From positions 40,561 to 104,560 of the forward strand of contig OENT01000512.1 in the NCBI GenBank assembly GCA_900239685.1: DNA of 64,000 nt. The letters are read 5' to 3'. Under the pieces are notes generated by a model, which was not told where the DNA came from, made no database searches, and worked only from the letters and a program-made list of their open reading frames with translations. The first letter of the stretch is position 1, and every line of letters starts with the position of its first letter. Below are positions 30,531 to 41,645 of this stretch, in pieces. The stretch is from Rotaria macrura (taxonomy: Eukaryota > Rotifera > Eurotatoria > Philodinida > Philodinidae). Position numbers and translations under genes: made by a program.

Positions 30531-32141
30531 TGAAAAGTAATAATTTTGCTATTATTAGTTGTAATAAGTCGTATGTTTTACTGAGTTCATAGTGAATATA
30601 AATTTATTTTAAAAAGAATGTTGGTTGCATGGACCCGAGAAAAAAGTTGATGTTCTTGCCTTCTTTTTTCTTTTCTGCTCCTAAATTACTCTGTCAACAG
30701 AAGAAAAAAATGAGGTGAACTGCCACTTCTGTTTTCTCTCATTCGGACGGTGAATAGAAATGCGGCAAGAAAAAGACTACGAACGTATTCTGGGCAAAAT
30801 ATTCTTTGAGATAAAAAAAACAAATGATAACATTTGATTAGCATTGAATTACCTATTTTTTTAACTCCAAGCAATTTGTGTCGCTCTCGATTATGAAAAT
30901 GAAACAAATACATGATTATATTTGTTTCGTTTTCAGAACTGAATCGGTTCATTCATTTTTGTTCTTCTATTGGAATAGCTTTAGAACATAACAATCGACT
31001 TTTATAAAACAACCTTCATAGTTTCTCAGTCGATCCATCGTAAAAAGCGTGTCATAGCAAAATCAAATCTTTGCTATATTCTTTTACCAGCGATAAAAAG
31101 AAAGATTAAAAATTATAATGTTATGCTTGATATTTTAACTAATTTTGCATATAATTTTCAGTTCTTTCCCAGTGTCTATCATAGAAAGGAAAGTATATAT
31201 AGATATGAGACAGTATATGCATCTATAAATTCAAAGTGTCATTAAAATAGACAATATTGGCATTCTGAAGAAAACAAATGCTAATATAGCTGAAACACAA
31301 TATGACAGCATATGATTTTTCTTCTATATTTGACAACTATTGATTAGTTCTGAACATAATATGAAGTACCATATCTTATTTGATGTCGTTAGAGTAATAT
31401 ATCTATTGTGTTGTTTATTAAATAAATGCATCAAATTATTTATTTTTATTTAGGTTCATATCGTACATTATTTCAAGTGTACGCTTTTCTGCACGAATTG
31501 ATAATAAATGTTTTAGGAATATATCAAATATTATTTTCTACTGTACCATAACTGTTTTTCTTGCCCTGTGAAAATATTTCTTCGTCATATTTCGCATTAT
31601 GTAATTCTGCATTTCTTTATTTTATTCGTTTGACTCTCCTTTTAACCGTTCTTTTTTTATTCTTGAATATTTGAAAGAAACGAAAAAGTGCGATAAAATG
31701 AAAATGAAAAATGCTTTCGTTGTCATAAAGATCCAGCATAACGGTATAGATTTTATATTTTGCTGGTTCGAAATTATCGGTTAGTATTAGTAAAGGCAAA
31801 TCACATAGAAACATGAAGTATAGTTTATGTATATGATTAGTTTCTGTGAAAAGAATAGTATATAAGGAATCGAAACGATCGATATCTTGAATATGATGCA
31901 TGACGTTAAATCTATTATAATTCACACAAACATCCTGAATCATCGATTAAACAATACCGAAAATGCAATGTTGAACATATATTTCAAGCACAAACACAAT
32001 TGTCTAATCAAATGGATGAGTTGAGGACTCGTGCATTTATTGAAATAATTCAATTATAGATTTAAAGGGGAAATGCCAATAGTTAATTTTATCAATAGAT
32101 ACGTTTGTTAATTTTTCTGATCACCAAAAACAAATGTCGTT

Positions 32142-32818
32142 AATCACCAAATATTTTTCGATACAAATCAACACCAAAAACAGATAATCATGATCACCGA
32201 CTTTTTAAATATTCATTCAACATTTCTATTTCTCGAAAAAGTACAATTTCAAAAAAAGAATAATAATCATCAATATAATAATTACATAAACAGTACTTAA
32301 GATATTGGCAACATTTAAATGAGAATTTTGTGAAATTCCTAAGGTTATTTATTCGATAGTAGCAAACACGAGTTCAAAAGTTTTAACATCATCAAATGAA
32401 TGAACCATACTTTAGGGAAGCCAATTCGATGTGAGCATTTTTCAAATGAATAAATTCACGAGTTGTAATACTTTGTTTATAACCAATTAGTTAGAGTCTA
32501 CTTTATTCAACGTCTCATCCCACTTTATAAATGTAGGATCAAGAAATCGAGTATAAATGTAGGATCAAGAAATCGAGGATAGAGATAACATTGCATAATG
32601 AAATGATGATATCTTGAATACAGAAGATCTTTCAATACAAAAGAAAACAAGGGAAAGAGAGAGAATGTATATTTTTGACCTGTGTAAAAAGGTGCAGCAA
32701 GAGGAAAAGTAGAGAGAATGAACGAAACGATGACGAAACGTCACACATTTTACAAAATCTGGTGATCAAAAGTATCTGTTTCTGGTGATCGTTTGTATGT
32801 AAAAATGTTTGGTGATCA
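32142..32818. mobile_element. Inverted-repeat element with GATCACC words
   Basis: The arm at 32142-32199 matches the reverse complement of 32760-32818 over about 58 bases, at roughly three quarters identity by eye. Both arms hold three copies of a GATCACC-like word, and both share the AAACAGATA segment. The 560 bases between carry no transposase. Termini and target duplication were not resolved. It is probably a non-autonomous DNA element. Confidence 0.55.
32526..32577. repeat. 26-base tandem duplication
   Basis: Two adjacent identical copies of a 26-base unit, TATAAATGTAGGATCAAGAA followed by ATCGAG (32526-32551 and 32552-32577). Confidence 0.95.
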
Positions 32819-33305
32819 GAAGTTTCTTTTTTTACCGATCGAAACAGATTTTCTTCAATAAATACCATGTCGGTAGTAACTTTATATGCCTTTGTTTGTG
32901 ATAGCACGACATTTTTGTCCTTAGCTAAATCATGCAAGCATGATAGGAAGATATTTCAATGAGTAAATTTCATGACGATAACAATAGTCTCTCGAAAATC
33001 GACCATATTAAATAACGTTCCAGGGATTTTTACTATTGAGAAAAAAGTCATTATTAAACAATTCACGCTTGAATGGATATTAGGTTACCATAACGAATAC
33101 CGCCATAGTAAAAAGAATGAGGAACGAACCATGGTATGAAGGTCAAGAGAGACGTTTGTCACTATCTCTTTAGTTGTCACCTTGTGCATGTATGCCTACC
33201 AAGGCTTCTCACACATGTCTATATTCTTGTAGTGACTATGCATAGACAACTGAGCGACTAGTTATAGAGTAGTATACTTTTTTGAACTATAAATTGAATT
33301 TAAAA

Positions 33306-34567
33306 ATGGCTAAACAGACAACTCGTAATGAACGCTCATCCCAGGATCTGAACAACGACACACCATTGCCATCAGACAATCAAGAACATGAACGCGTAGA
33401 TGTGCAAGCTAATCAAGGTTATATTAAAAATTATGTTACCAATGTGTTACATAAGATTGCTCAAAACGATGAACAACAACCTGATTTAACACAAGCTGAA
33501 ATAGAAATTGACACAAAAGCTAGTAATAATCATGTATATGAGAATCTATCTGCTTTTCGACAATTTCAATCTCATGCCGAAGCTACAGTGCGAACTGGTG
33601 CTTATAGAAGTCAAGAAGATTTGACTGATAATGATGATGATGATTTAAATGAACAAACATATTCAGAACCAGTAAGAAGGGATAGACTCGCTGCCAGTTC
33701 CCGTTCCAAATACATTTTTTTGTACTTTTTTTTCATTTCAATTAGTCAGCTAATGCAGATGAAGCAACGAAAGGTTTAAATTTCGATCCAAATCCAATCG
33801 TTAAACAACGTGAATGTGCCGATCAAATCTACAAGCAAAAAGTTTATTTACGTCAATTACAGCCACCGACCCCACAACCGGTCGAGATCCAAATTCAAGA
33901 AGTTTTAATTAAACCAGAACAACCAAAACCACCAATACATGTTCGTGTTGGTCAACGTGAACCTCGAACTCCTTCGCCTATTGTCATCAAAAGTACACCA
34001 CCGCAACCTCCACCAATTGATCCGGAACAGCCAATTATTTACAACAAATATATTCCACCCCCAAAGCAGCCGCCACAACAGGTATTATTTTTTTAAAGTC
34101 AACGTAAATCTTAATCGATACCATCTAGATAATTATTCATCGGTATCCTGATTTACCTCCGAAACCTCGTATGTTTATTCTTCTATATTCTTTTTTTTTT
34201 AAATAAAAATAAATTAATCGAATATTTTTTCAAAGGTCCTATTGTCGTTGAACAATGGTTACCGTTTAAACCAGCCCCAAAGCGTATTATCAAACAAACT
34301 TTACCACGCCAAGCTATTCAAACTCCGCCACCTACACGTAATGTGATTGTTAAATATGGTAAACCACGTACTCTCGTCGAAGTTGAACTAGTTCGTTTGC
34401 CGATAGTCAAAGTTGATCCTTACATGTACGAACAAATGAGTGCCGTCGATCAACAACAACAACCATCAACAAAACCCTCACCATTTCAGCATGAACAAGA
34501 CTATTTATCAGGAGATACTTTAGCGCGTGCTGCTCGTCCATCCGATCATATCCATTGGCGTATTTAA
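33306..34567 (+). CDS. Proline/valine/isoleucine-rich protein, family not recognised
   Basis: Four exons: 33306-33671, 33746-34081, 34129-34168, 34236-34567. The total is 1074 bases, 357 residues, with all phases matching. The start is the first ATG (context AAAAATGGC). Residues 1-120 are polar and acidic and probably disordered. Residues 160-320 alternate proline runs with short hydrophobic beta-like strings, for example PVEIQIQEV, PIHVRVGQRE, PIVIKST, RPIVVEQWLPFKP and NVIVKYGKPRTLVEVELVRLP. The pattern resembles repetitive cytoskeletal proteins with alternating valine and proline (articulin or alveolin style), but no exact repeat period was established, so this is only a resemblance. No signal peptide or membrane segment is present. 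The C-terminus is Gln/Pro-rich. Confidence 0.85.
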
Positions 34568-35606
34568 ACATACGTTAAAATCGTACCTATATATACGTAT
34601 ATATATACATGCGTATGTGATAGTCAACTGTTGATTTTTGAAACTCAATTTAAAGAAACAGGAGTGTCATTTTATGAAAAGTAACTAGTCAGAACCTAGA
34701 CATAGTTTTGATGATATGGGGTATTTTGGAAATTTTTCTTAGTCAGAATTCTTTTAACTTCAAGTGACAACTTCACAAGAAATCAAGCTTTTATTCTTGT
34801 CCAACGTTTCTTTATAACTTAAACTAGTATTCATTTTTTTTATTTCTCTTATATTTGTTTTAGTAGGTATATGTATTAAAACCACTAAGCTGATTGTAAA
34901 ATGCGTACAGTTATGAAGACTGCTTTTATCGTCAAGAAATGTTAGATCCGTGTGTTTTTAATTTCTTTTGAATCTATGCTTAAACTCTCTGTAAATCAAT
35001 AAAATTCAGATTTTTCTCTCAAGTTCAAAGTGATTTAAGTATATTTTATCGATAGAATAAATAAAAATCATTAGCAATGATAATATTTTTGTTACATTCA
35101 TATAATTTGATTGAAACAAGTCTACTGCTATGAAGAAAAATTTTCCTCTCCTAATATCATGTCAAACTAATCACATCATAATATTCATATATTCAATGGA
35201 TGAAAAAAAACAATTTGATGCATGACATTGAAAATACATAATAGGAGTAGTTCCCTATGACTGAATTTTAACAACCTAGTAAACACAATATTCGATTAGT
35301 TGAAAACGATGTCAATGTTATCAGTCTCTTCATAACTATGAAGAAAATATGGGATGCAATACTTGGTCATGATTGAGATATTCTATATTGAACGATTAAG
35401 TTCATGGGTGTTAGCAGATTGTTTTTGTAAAAGAAAAGAAAAGTGCTGATAGAAGTCATACTTTATAGATTCGATCATGGTTACATTCATAGGATTAATA
35501 AATGTTCTATTATTTGAATTTAAAGAAACAAAGAAAAACTCGAAAATTTAATTTTCATTGTACTATCATGGATGCCTTCATTTCTTACAGGGATAATTCG
35601 AATAGC
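34568..35606. other. Intergenic between convergent genes
   Basis: The 3' flanks of the proline-rich gene and the hydrolase gene. A poly(A) signal lies at 34998-35003. Nothing else was recognised. Confidence 0.5.
34998..35003 (+). terminator. Candidate poly(A) signal of the proline-rich gene
   Basis: AATAAA about 430 bases after the stop codon, followed by a T-rich stretch. Confidence 0.4.
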
Positions 35607-37283
35607 TTAAAGATTTACTTTTAAATATTTAGCAATATCGTTGAGCATTTCATGAGCAATCTCTAATTTGAATATTCCTTCAAGAAATGTTAATGAACCA
35701 TGAAAAGTATTTTCAAAATGTTGATGTTTGACAGTGACTCGACTAGCTTTCAAACGTGCTGCATAAATAAATCCTTCATCTCGTAATCGATCATGGCCAA
35801 CAGTAAGCACATACGTGCTTGGTAATTTTGCTAATTTTTCATCTTCAACCAATAACGGTGATAGATCCGAATGTAACATTAGCTTAGCCTTTTCTATCAG
35901 ATTTGCATTACCATGACTATTATCAGCTATGGGATGTTTGTAAATTTGTCGATATTGAGATGGAATCAGTGACCAATCAACGAATGGACGAAATCGTTTC
36001 TTCTGTTCAATGGTTGTATGATTATTGACGAATATATCATCACTTATACTGACATTAAGATATAATTCAAGCATTAAAGTATCACTTCCGGAGTCAAAAA
36101 TATTCATTGTTTTTTGTAGATATGATGGAAGCATAAAATCGAAAAATTGAACTACAGGATAAATTAGTACTTGAAGTCGAGGGATATTTTGATGGATATT
36201 TTCGTTGATCAATCGCATCGATATTACAGCAGCGAAATTTCCACCTAGTAAATTACAATTAGATAATCATTTCAATTGATAGACTAGTCAATTCATTTTC
36301 AGGTGTATGTTCAAAATCAAAATAATTGAAACGTTCATTTCATTTTTTAACATTAGGAAAAATGTCGTGTTCATATTTGAATAAAGAAAGATTTTTTCAA
36401 CTTTGAAAATAAAGTTCAACTTCTTACCCGCTGAATCTCCTGCAACAGCGATACGATTAGCATCGATGCGAAAATTCTTTGCCTTGTCAATATCGAGCAG
36501 ATGTTTAGTTACTTTGTTACAATCATCAAGTCCTGCTGGAAAAGGATGCTCTGGCGCTAGTCGATATCTATATCAAGCATTTTACATGATCGAAATAGTC
36601 AACGTTTTCTTCAACTGATGCAAAAAAGACATACTCAACAGAGACGACAATATAGCCTGTTTGAAGTGCTAATTCACGTGTAATTGGATGATGAGTTTCT
36701 AAATAGACACGTTGATATTTAAAATCAAAACATTTCACTATACACTGACCAACTGAACCTCGGTAGAAAGCTCCTCCATGATAAAAAATAACGGCCGGAA
36801 CAAGTTCTTTTTGTTGATCGATCGAACTTATTGGATAATAGATGCGTACAGGTATACCTTCTATGCTTGTATCGTCTATCTATTAAGAATCGCTTGTGAT
36901 ATGATACTGTAAGTTACTAGCTTTTATAATACTCGTAAATTAATATTAATTTCAGCGGATTTGAACTTTGTTAAAACTATGCCACAATTACGTTGAATAT
37001 ACCATGCTGATGATAAACCAAATGTTTCCGATAGGCGACTCTATCCATGAAAAACAGAATGTATATATATTGAAATTTCTATAAAATTTCGTTCAAAGAA
37101 ATTCACATAGATAATGATGAGAAATCTGCTTACAACAAACTTAATTATTTTCATAGATGCACTTAGTAGACGAATTCGATTGATTTGTGAAACATTGCCA
37201 CCATTTGGAATATGATATAAATATGCAAATATACATATGAAAATAGTACCAATGATAGATAAGTATCGAAACTTGTACAGCAT
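35607..37283 (-). CDS. AADAC/HSL-like alpha/beta hydrolase (esterase or lipase)
   Basis: Six exons: 37283-37134, 37040-36933, 36879-36750, 36698-36635, 36567-36428, 36244-35607. The total is 1230 bases, 409 residues. An N-terminal hydrophobic segment (residues 7-23) looks like a signal anchor, as in arylacetamide deacetylases, which face the ER lumen. The oxyanion motif HGGA is at 120-123, followed by EYRLAPEHPFPAG. The nucleophile elbow GDSAGG carries S196. D349 (GHDRLRDEG) and H379 (TFHGS) complete the triad, spaced 30 residues apart as in human AADAC. The family hydrolyses short-chain esters and amides. Intron 3 (36749-36699) is 51 bases, a multiple of three without a stop; it is treated as an intron because removal gives the family-typical GSVETHHPITRELA. 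Confidence 0.93.
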
Positions 37284-39329
37284 TCAATCACTAACGACAA
37301 TAAAAATGATATATTGAACAAAATAATCCTGCTGTAATCTTTATCTTTGCTTGTCTTCTTGAGAAGCTTCAACGAGACAAAATAATTCTCCATGTGCATT
37401 ATTCTCAAAACAAAGAGGAATTCTTTTTCTCTTTGCGTTCTCTTTTCTATCGTAACCGCAATATAAGTTTCAAAAAAGGCGCTTTGTCAACAACTTTCGT
37501 TCTTTCGTGGTTGCAGCAACATCAAGGACAAAACATAATACATTTTACTCTCTGATACGTCTTCGCGTTTGTTCATCTTCGTCGATAACTAAAAAAGCAT
37601 ACAAAAGTAAGGTTCATCATTCTTTAACTAACTTTTGTCTTCACAGAACTTCGTTTTTAAATTAACGTCATAATGTTTAGGCCTTGAAAGTTACAACTCT
37701 CAAGGTGAGTTCAGAACGATAGCAAAAGCACATAACACACTCAAGGAGAAACAGAGATATTTAATGACCTTGATTAGATCGAGTTGTTACGTTTAGTTTT
37801 CTAGATTTATTGTTATTGAACGGATCAACCAGTGTTTGTTGAACGTTGATTTTTCAACCAGAATAATTTATTGCTGCTCATTAGATTAACTTTCAATGCA
37901 TACCTATGGAGTGTATTGTCATGTTATGCTTTCATGTGCATGTTCACAGAAACAGTCAGATCGTATCTATAATTAATTGGACTGTTTCCTGGTGAATCTT
38001 CAGAATATTCCTACAGACAGAAGAAGAAAGAGAGTCACTGTGGTAAATACATTATCTTGTTGTTAAAATCTTCAATGTGTATCTCTTAGACACATACAGT
38101 TCAAGATCTTTTCTGATATGCATACATTCTAATAAGAATATTTCGAACAGTACTAATTCAAAACATCAGTTGTTGTTAAAATCATGCGTTTTTATTTTAA
38201 AATTTGATTGTTTCTTTAAAATTCTTTTGTTCTGTTAAATATTCAATATTGCCAATCCGATACGATCAACATATCCTCTTAACAAACATTAAGATACTAA
38301 CAAGAATAACTAAAAGCAGTAAAATGTTTCAATCGCATTTATGAAAACAAGAACTAGATCTATTGTGAATGTTTGAATAAAAAAACTACTGTCATACGCG
38401 TTGTATCAGATATACTGTCAACTTTTCACGATTGATCGTTTTAATCATTAATCTCTTGTTCAATAAAAAGACATAGCCATTTGGAACACAGACAATGAGT
38501 TTGAACGATTTTTCACTAGAATATTTTACTATATTTCATGCCAGCATTAGATTCATGAAAAATACTCTACTATCCTCTGCCAAATAATAAACGCGCTAAA
38601 CAAGAGATCAGGGAATCTCTACCAAGTTTTATTATGTTTTAAAACAATATTTTTATTTAAATAGCTCACCGTACATAAAGCAGATCTCTCTACACTGTAG
38701 ATCTTTATGGTTCATATTTAGAATACAACGCATAGTAAAAATTACAGGATCTAGACCAAATTTAGATATAAAGGGGTTTTTCAAATGCTCCGGCACATAA
38801 TGATACTTGTATACTGCAGAGTCAATCATTCAACCAATTAAAACTAACCTTTTGTCACTCTATGCTGAAATTTCTAATCGAAGAACTTTTCTTAGTGTAA
38901 CATCATCTTTTTCGTCGAATCTGCTTACATCACTGAGCATTTTATGTGTTATGAATACAGTACAATAACTTCATTACCTTAGAAAAATTCTTCGAGAACA
39001 TTGCACTTTTACCGTGTTTTGTTTCGATATTGATACATTTTTCGTCTCAGAATACAGTAATCTTTGAATCTTCAATCTGAATTAGACACAAATGCATACC
39101 TTGAAAAAAGTAGTTGATTACAATAATTTCAAACTTTTCGATTGCGCTTACCCTAATATGAAAGCTTTTAGATTTTCTAGTATAATTATAAAAGTTCACT
39201 TTTCCTTGTGTTTCTAGAGATCTGTATGATAATAATTACTCTGAGAATAAGATATATTAGAAATAATTTTACAAGAGTATAAATTCCTTGCAGAATGTTC
39301 ATAGATCACGAGAACCAGTACTATATATA
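37284..39329. other. Intergenic, nothing recognised
   Basis: 2.0 kb of AT-rich DNA upstream of the hydrolase gene. A short minus-strand frame overlaps the hydrolase start. No domain or clear repeat was seen. Confidence 0.5.
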
Positions 39330-39957
39330 TATATGTTGTAGGCAAAATTGGAATCTAGGCAAATTCCGAATTTGCCCGGGCAAAATTGGAATTCTAATTT
39401 TGACTAGACAAAATTAGAATTCTAATACTGACTAACATTTTCTTGGGCAAAATCAGAATTCCAATTCTGCCTAGGCAAAATTAGAAGTCGATCANNNNNN
39501 NNNNNNNNNNNNNNNNNNNNNNNNNNNNNNNNNNNNNNNNNNNNNNNNNNNNNNNNNNNNNNNNNNNNNNNNNNNNNNNNNNNNNNNNNNNNNNNNNNNN
39601 NNNNNNNNNNNNNNNNNNNNNNNNNNNNNNNNNNNNNNNNNNNNNNNNNNNNNNNNNNNNNNNNNNNNNNNNNNNNNNNNNNNNNNNNNNNNNNNNNNNN
39701 NNNNNNNNNNNNNNNNNNNNNNNNNNNNNNNNNNNNNNNNNNNNNNNNNNNNNNNNNNNNNNNNNNNNNNNNNNNNNNNNNNNNNNNNNNNNTGATCGAC
39801 TTCTAATTTTGCCTAGGCAGAATTGGAATTCTGATTTTGCCCAAGAAAATGTTAGTCAGTATTAGAATTCTAATTTTGTCTAGTCAAAATTAGAATTCCA
39901 ATTTTGCCCGGGCAAATTCGGAATTTGCCTAGATTCCAATTTTGCCTACAACATATA
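39330..39957. mobile_element. Long perfect inverted repeat around an assembly gap
   Basis: The 165 bases at 39330-39494 are the reverse complement of 39793-39957, with no difference found by eye. The arms begin TATATGTTGTAGGCAAAATT and are built from imperfect copies of a GGCAAAATTNGAATT word and its complement, so each arm is itself partly palindromic. The flanks would fit a TA target duplication, but the AT-rich context makes this uncertain. The centre is unsequenced (298 N). Confidence 0.85.
39495..39792. other. Assembly gap (298 N)
   Basis: A run of N at the centre of the inverted repeat. A hairpin of this size commonly breaks sequencing or assembly, so the true length may differ. Confidence 1.
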
Positions 39958-40294
39958 CATAAACATGCTTAGGTGAGTAACTCGGTATCTTAGAGTGGGT
40001 AGGGGCTTAAGCCCTCAATACCTCAAAAACTCTCTAAGCAGGAATCGTAACATTTTTATTCGTATGGATTCTGCACTAAAACACCACAAAAGCTCATTTT
40101 TTTACGATTTTTTTGACCAAAACTAAAATAAAATTTTCAATAAAAGAGAATGTCACGTCCCCTCCCCCATTTACGACCCAGAACATGTTTCCAATTGGAA
40201 AGACATTAAATATTTAGAATGTTGTCAAAGGAGTACTTATCAAGAAATGAGAACAGAAGCAAAGTATGAATAAGATGTCAGCTGGAAAGTGGCT

Positions 40295-40560
40295 TTGATA
40301 GGCACAACGGTCACACTGAAGTGCATTATATGGATGATATTTAATGCTACGTTACTGTATATTTTCATCGTAGCATCGTCCTTGCGTTTTGTTGTTGCTT
40401 TCATGCCCTTGTCTTTCCTCCTCTTTCGTTCTCTCTAATATTAGTCTACATAAACGTGCGATTTCTACCAGAGCGATGCGACTGTCGATTGTTAGAAATT
40501 AGTTGAAGCGCAATACCATTAGCGCTATCGATTCTTCTATCAGAAATCGTCACCATTGGC
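40295..40560 (+). repeat. Diverged direct repeat, copy 1
   Basis: Shares an ordered set of blocks with copy 2: GTGCATTATATGG/GTGCACTATATGG, GCATCGTCCTTG, GCCCTTGTCTTTCC, TTTCGTTCTCTCT and GCGCTATCGATTCTTCTATCAGAAATCGTCAC. Copies are separated by small indels and substitutions. No coding capacity was recognised. Confidence 0.75.
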
Positions 40561-40772
40561 AACCCTGACTCTCGATCTCTTCCCAATCATCTGATAGAAT
40601 TCGATTATTTCCATGTTTATTCACTACATCATTCTTATGTTGCCCTCAGTCGTCAACAATATGAACTAAAACAAAATTAACGATCATGTTTGAGATGTCG
40701 AATTTATTCAGATGGTCTAGGGATGGTGATGCTATTGAGCGGATCAGTAGTATTATCACTGATCACGACACG

Positions 40773-40837
40773 TGTTATATAGGGCAGCTTGCACCCCAGC
40801 CAGCTGCGATTAGCTCCCTCGTACTGCCCTTATAACA
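40773..40837. repeat. Stem-loop (inverted repeat)
   Basis: TGTTATATAGGGCAG (40773-40787) pairs with CTGCCCTTATAACA (40824-40837), leaving one unpaired base and a 36-base loop. It lies between the two direct-repeat copies. Confidence 0.7.
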
Positions 40838-41396
40838 TCTATACATAATGCGCTGTTTCGTCTCGACTCACTCTATGATTCAATACGTCGTTCATTTTCT
40901 TACGTGTCTTGCCATCCAGTAATTCAATTATATTCATTATCTTTCATTGCCATGAGTCATCGGCCTCCATACTTAATAGTGCTGGTGTGATTTATCATCT
41001 TCTCCATGGGTCGAAAACTAATACATTCCAGCATGCTCGTCTTGATAAATCGGTGATGGTATATAAATTGCTGAGCCAATCTCAATTTGGTAGTGGTTGA
41101 GAAAACGAGTTGTCCACTCACTCGTTGATTTATCCATAAGAAGAATGCTTTGGAAGTGTTTTCTCTTTATTATCAGGTGATTTCTCTTATCAATATCACA
41201 TGTTCGCAGCTTCGTTACAGTTGTTCTGGAATATTTATTAGTTTGTTGTACTTTTTTTTAAATTACACTTTAACTTCTCTGCTTTGAATGCTCAAGTTCA
41301 TTACCTTCTATTACTTGTCCAATTTTCTTCGGTCTCTCAATCTTTCTTGATGCTACCGATGTTCGAAAGAGCGTTTAAAATTACACCCGTGGGTGT

Positions 41397-41645
41397 AATG
41401 ACTCCAATAGAGTGCACTATATGGGTGATGTTTAACAGAACCCCACTATATATTTTTATCCTAGGCATCGTCCTTGGTTTTTGCTATTGCTTTCGTGCCC
41501 TTGTCTTTCCTTGTCTTTCGTTCTCTCTCGTGCTTGAGTAAATACGAGTATGTTTTATCAGAATGATGTCACCAATGAAATGAAGAAACTAACTAAAGCG
41601 CAGTATCATTAGTGCTATCGATTTTTCTATCAAAAATCGTCACAA
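41397..41645 (+). repeat. Diverged direct repeat, copy 2
   Basis: Second copy of the repeat at 40295-40560, about 1.1 kb downstream in the same orientation. It is preceded by the stem ATTACACCC/GGGTGTAAT (41380-41399). Confidence 0.75.

Larger units (their letters stand above)
30531..33305. other. Intergenic between divergent fucosyltransferase and proline-rich genes
   Basis: 2.8 kb with several short frames (for example 31617-31943 and 32632-32937, minus) that carry no recognisable domain. It contains an inverted-repeat element at about 32142-32818 and a 26-base tandem duplication. Confidence 0.5.

Noticed and set aside
40600-41280. Internal region between direct repeats as an LTR retrotransposon
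   Set aside because: No reverse transcriptase, protease or integrase motif, primer-binding site or polypurine tract was seen; only the repeat pair is supported.
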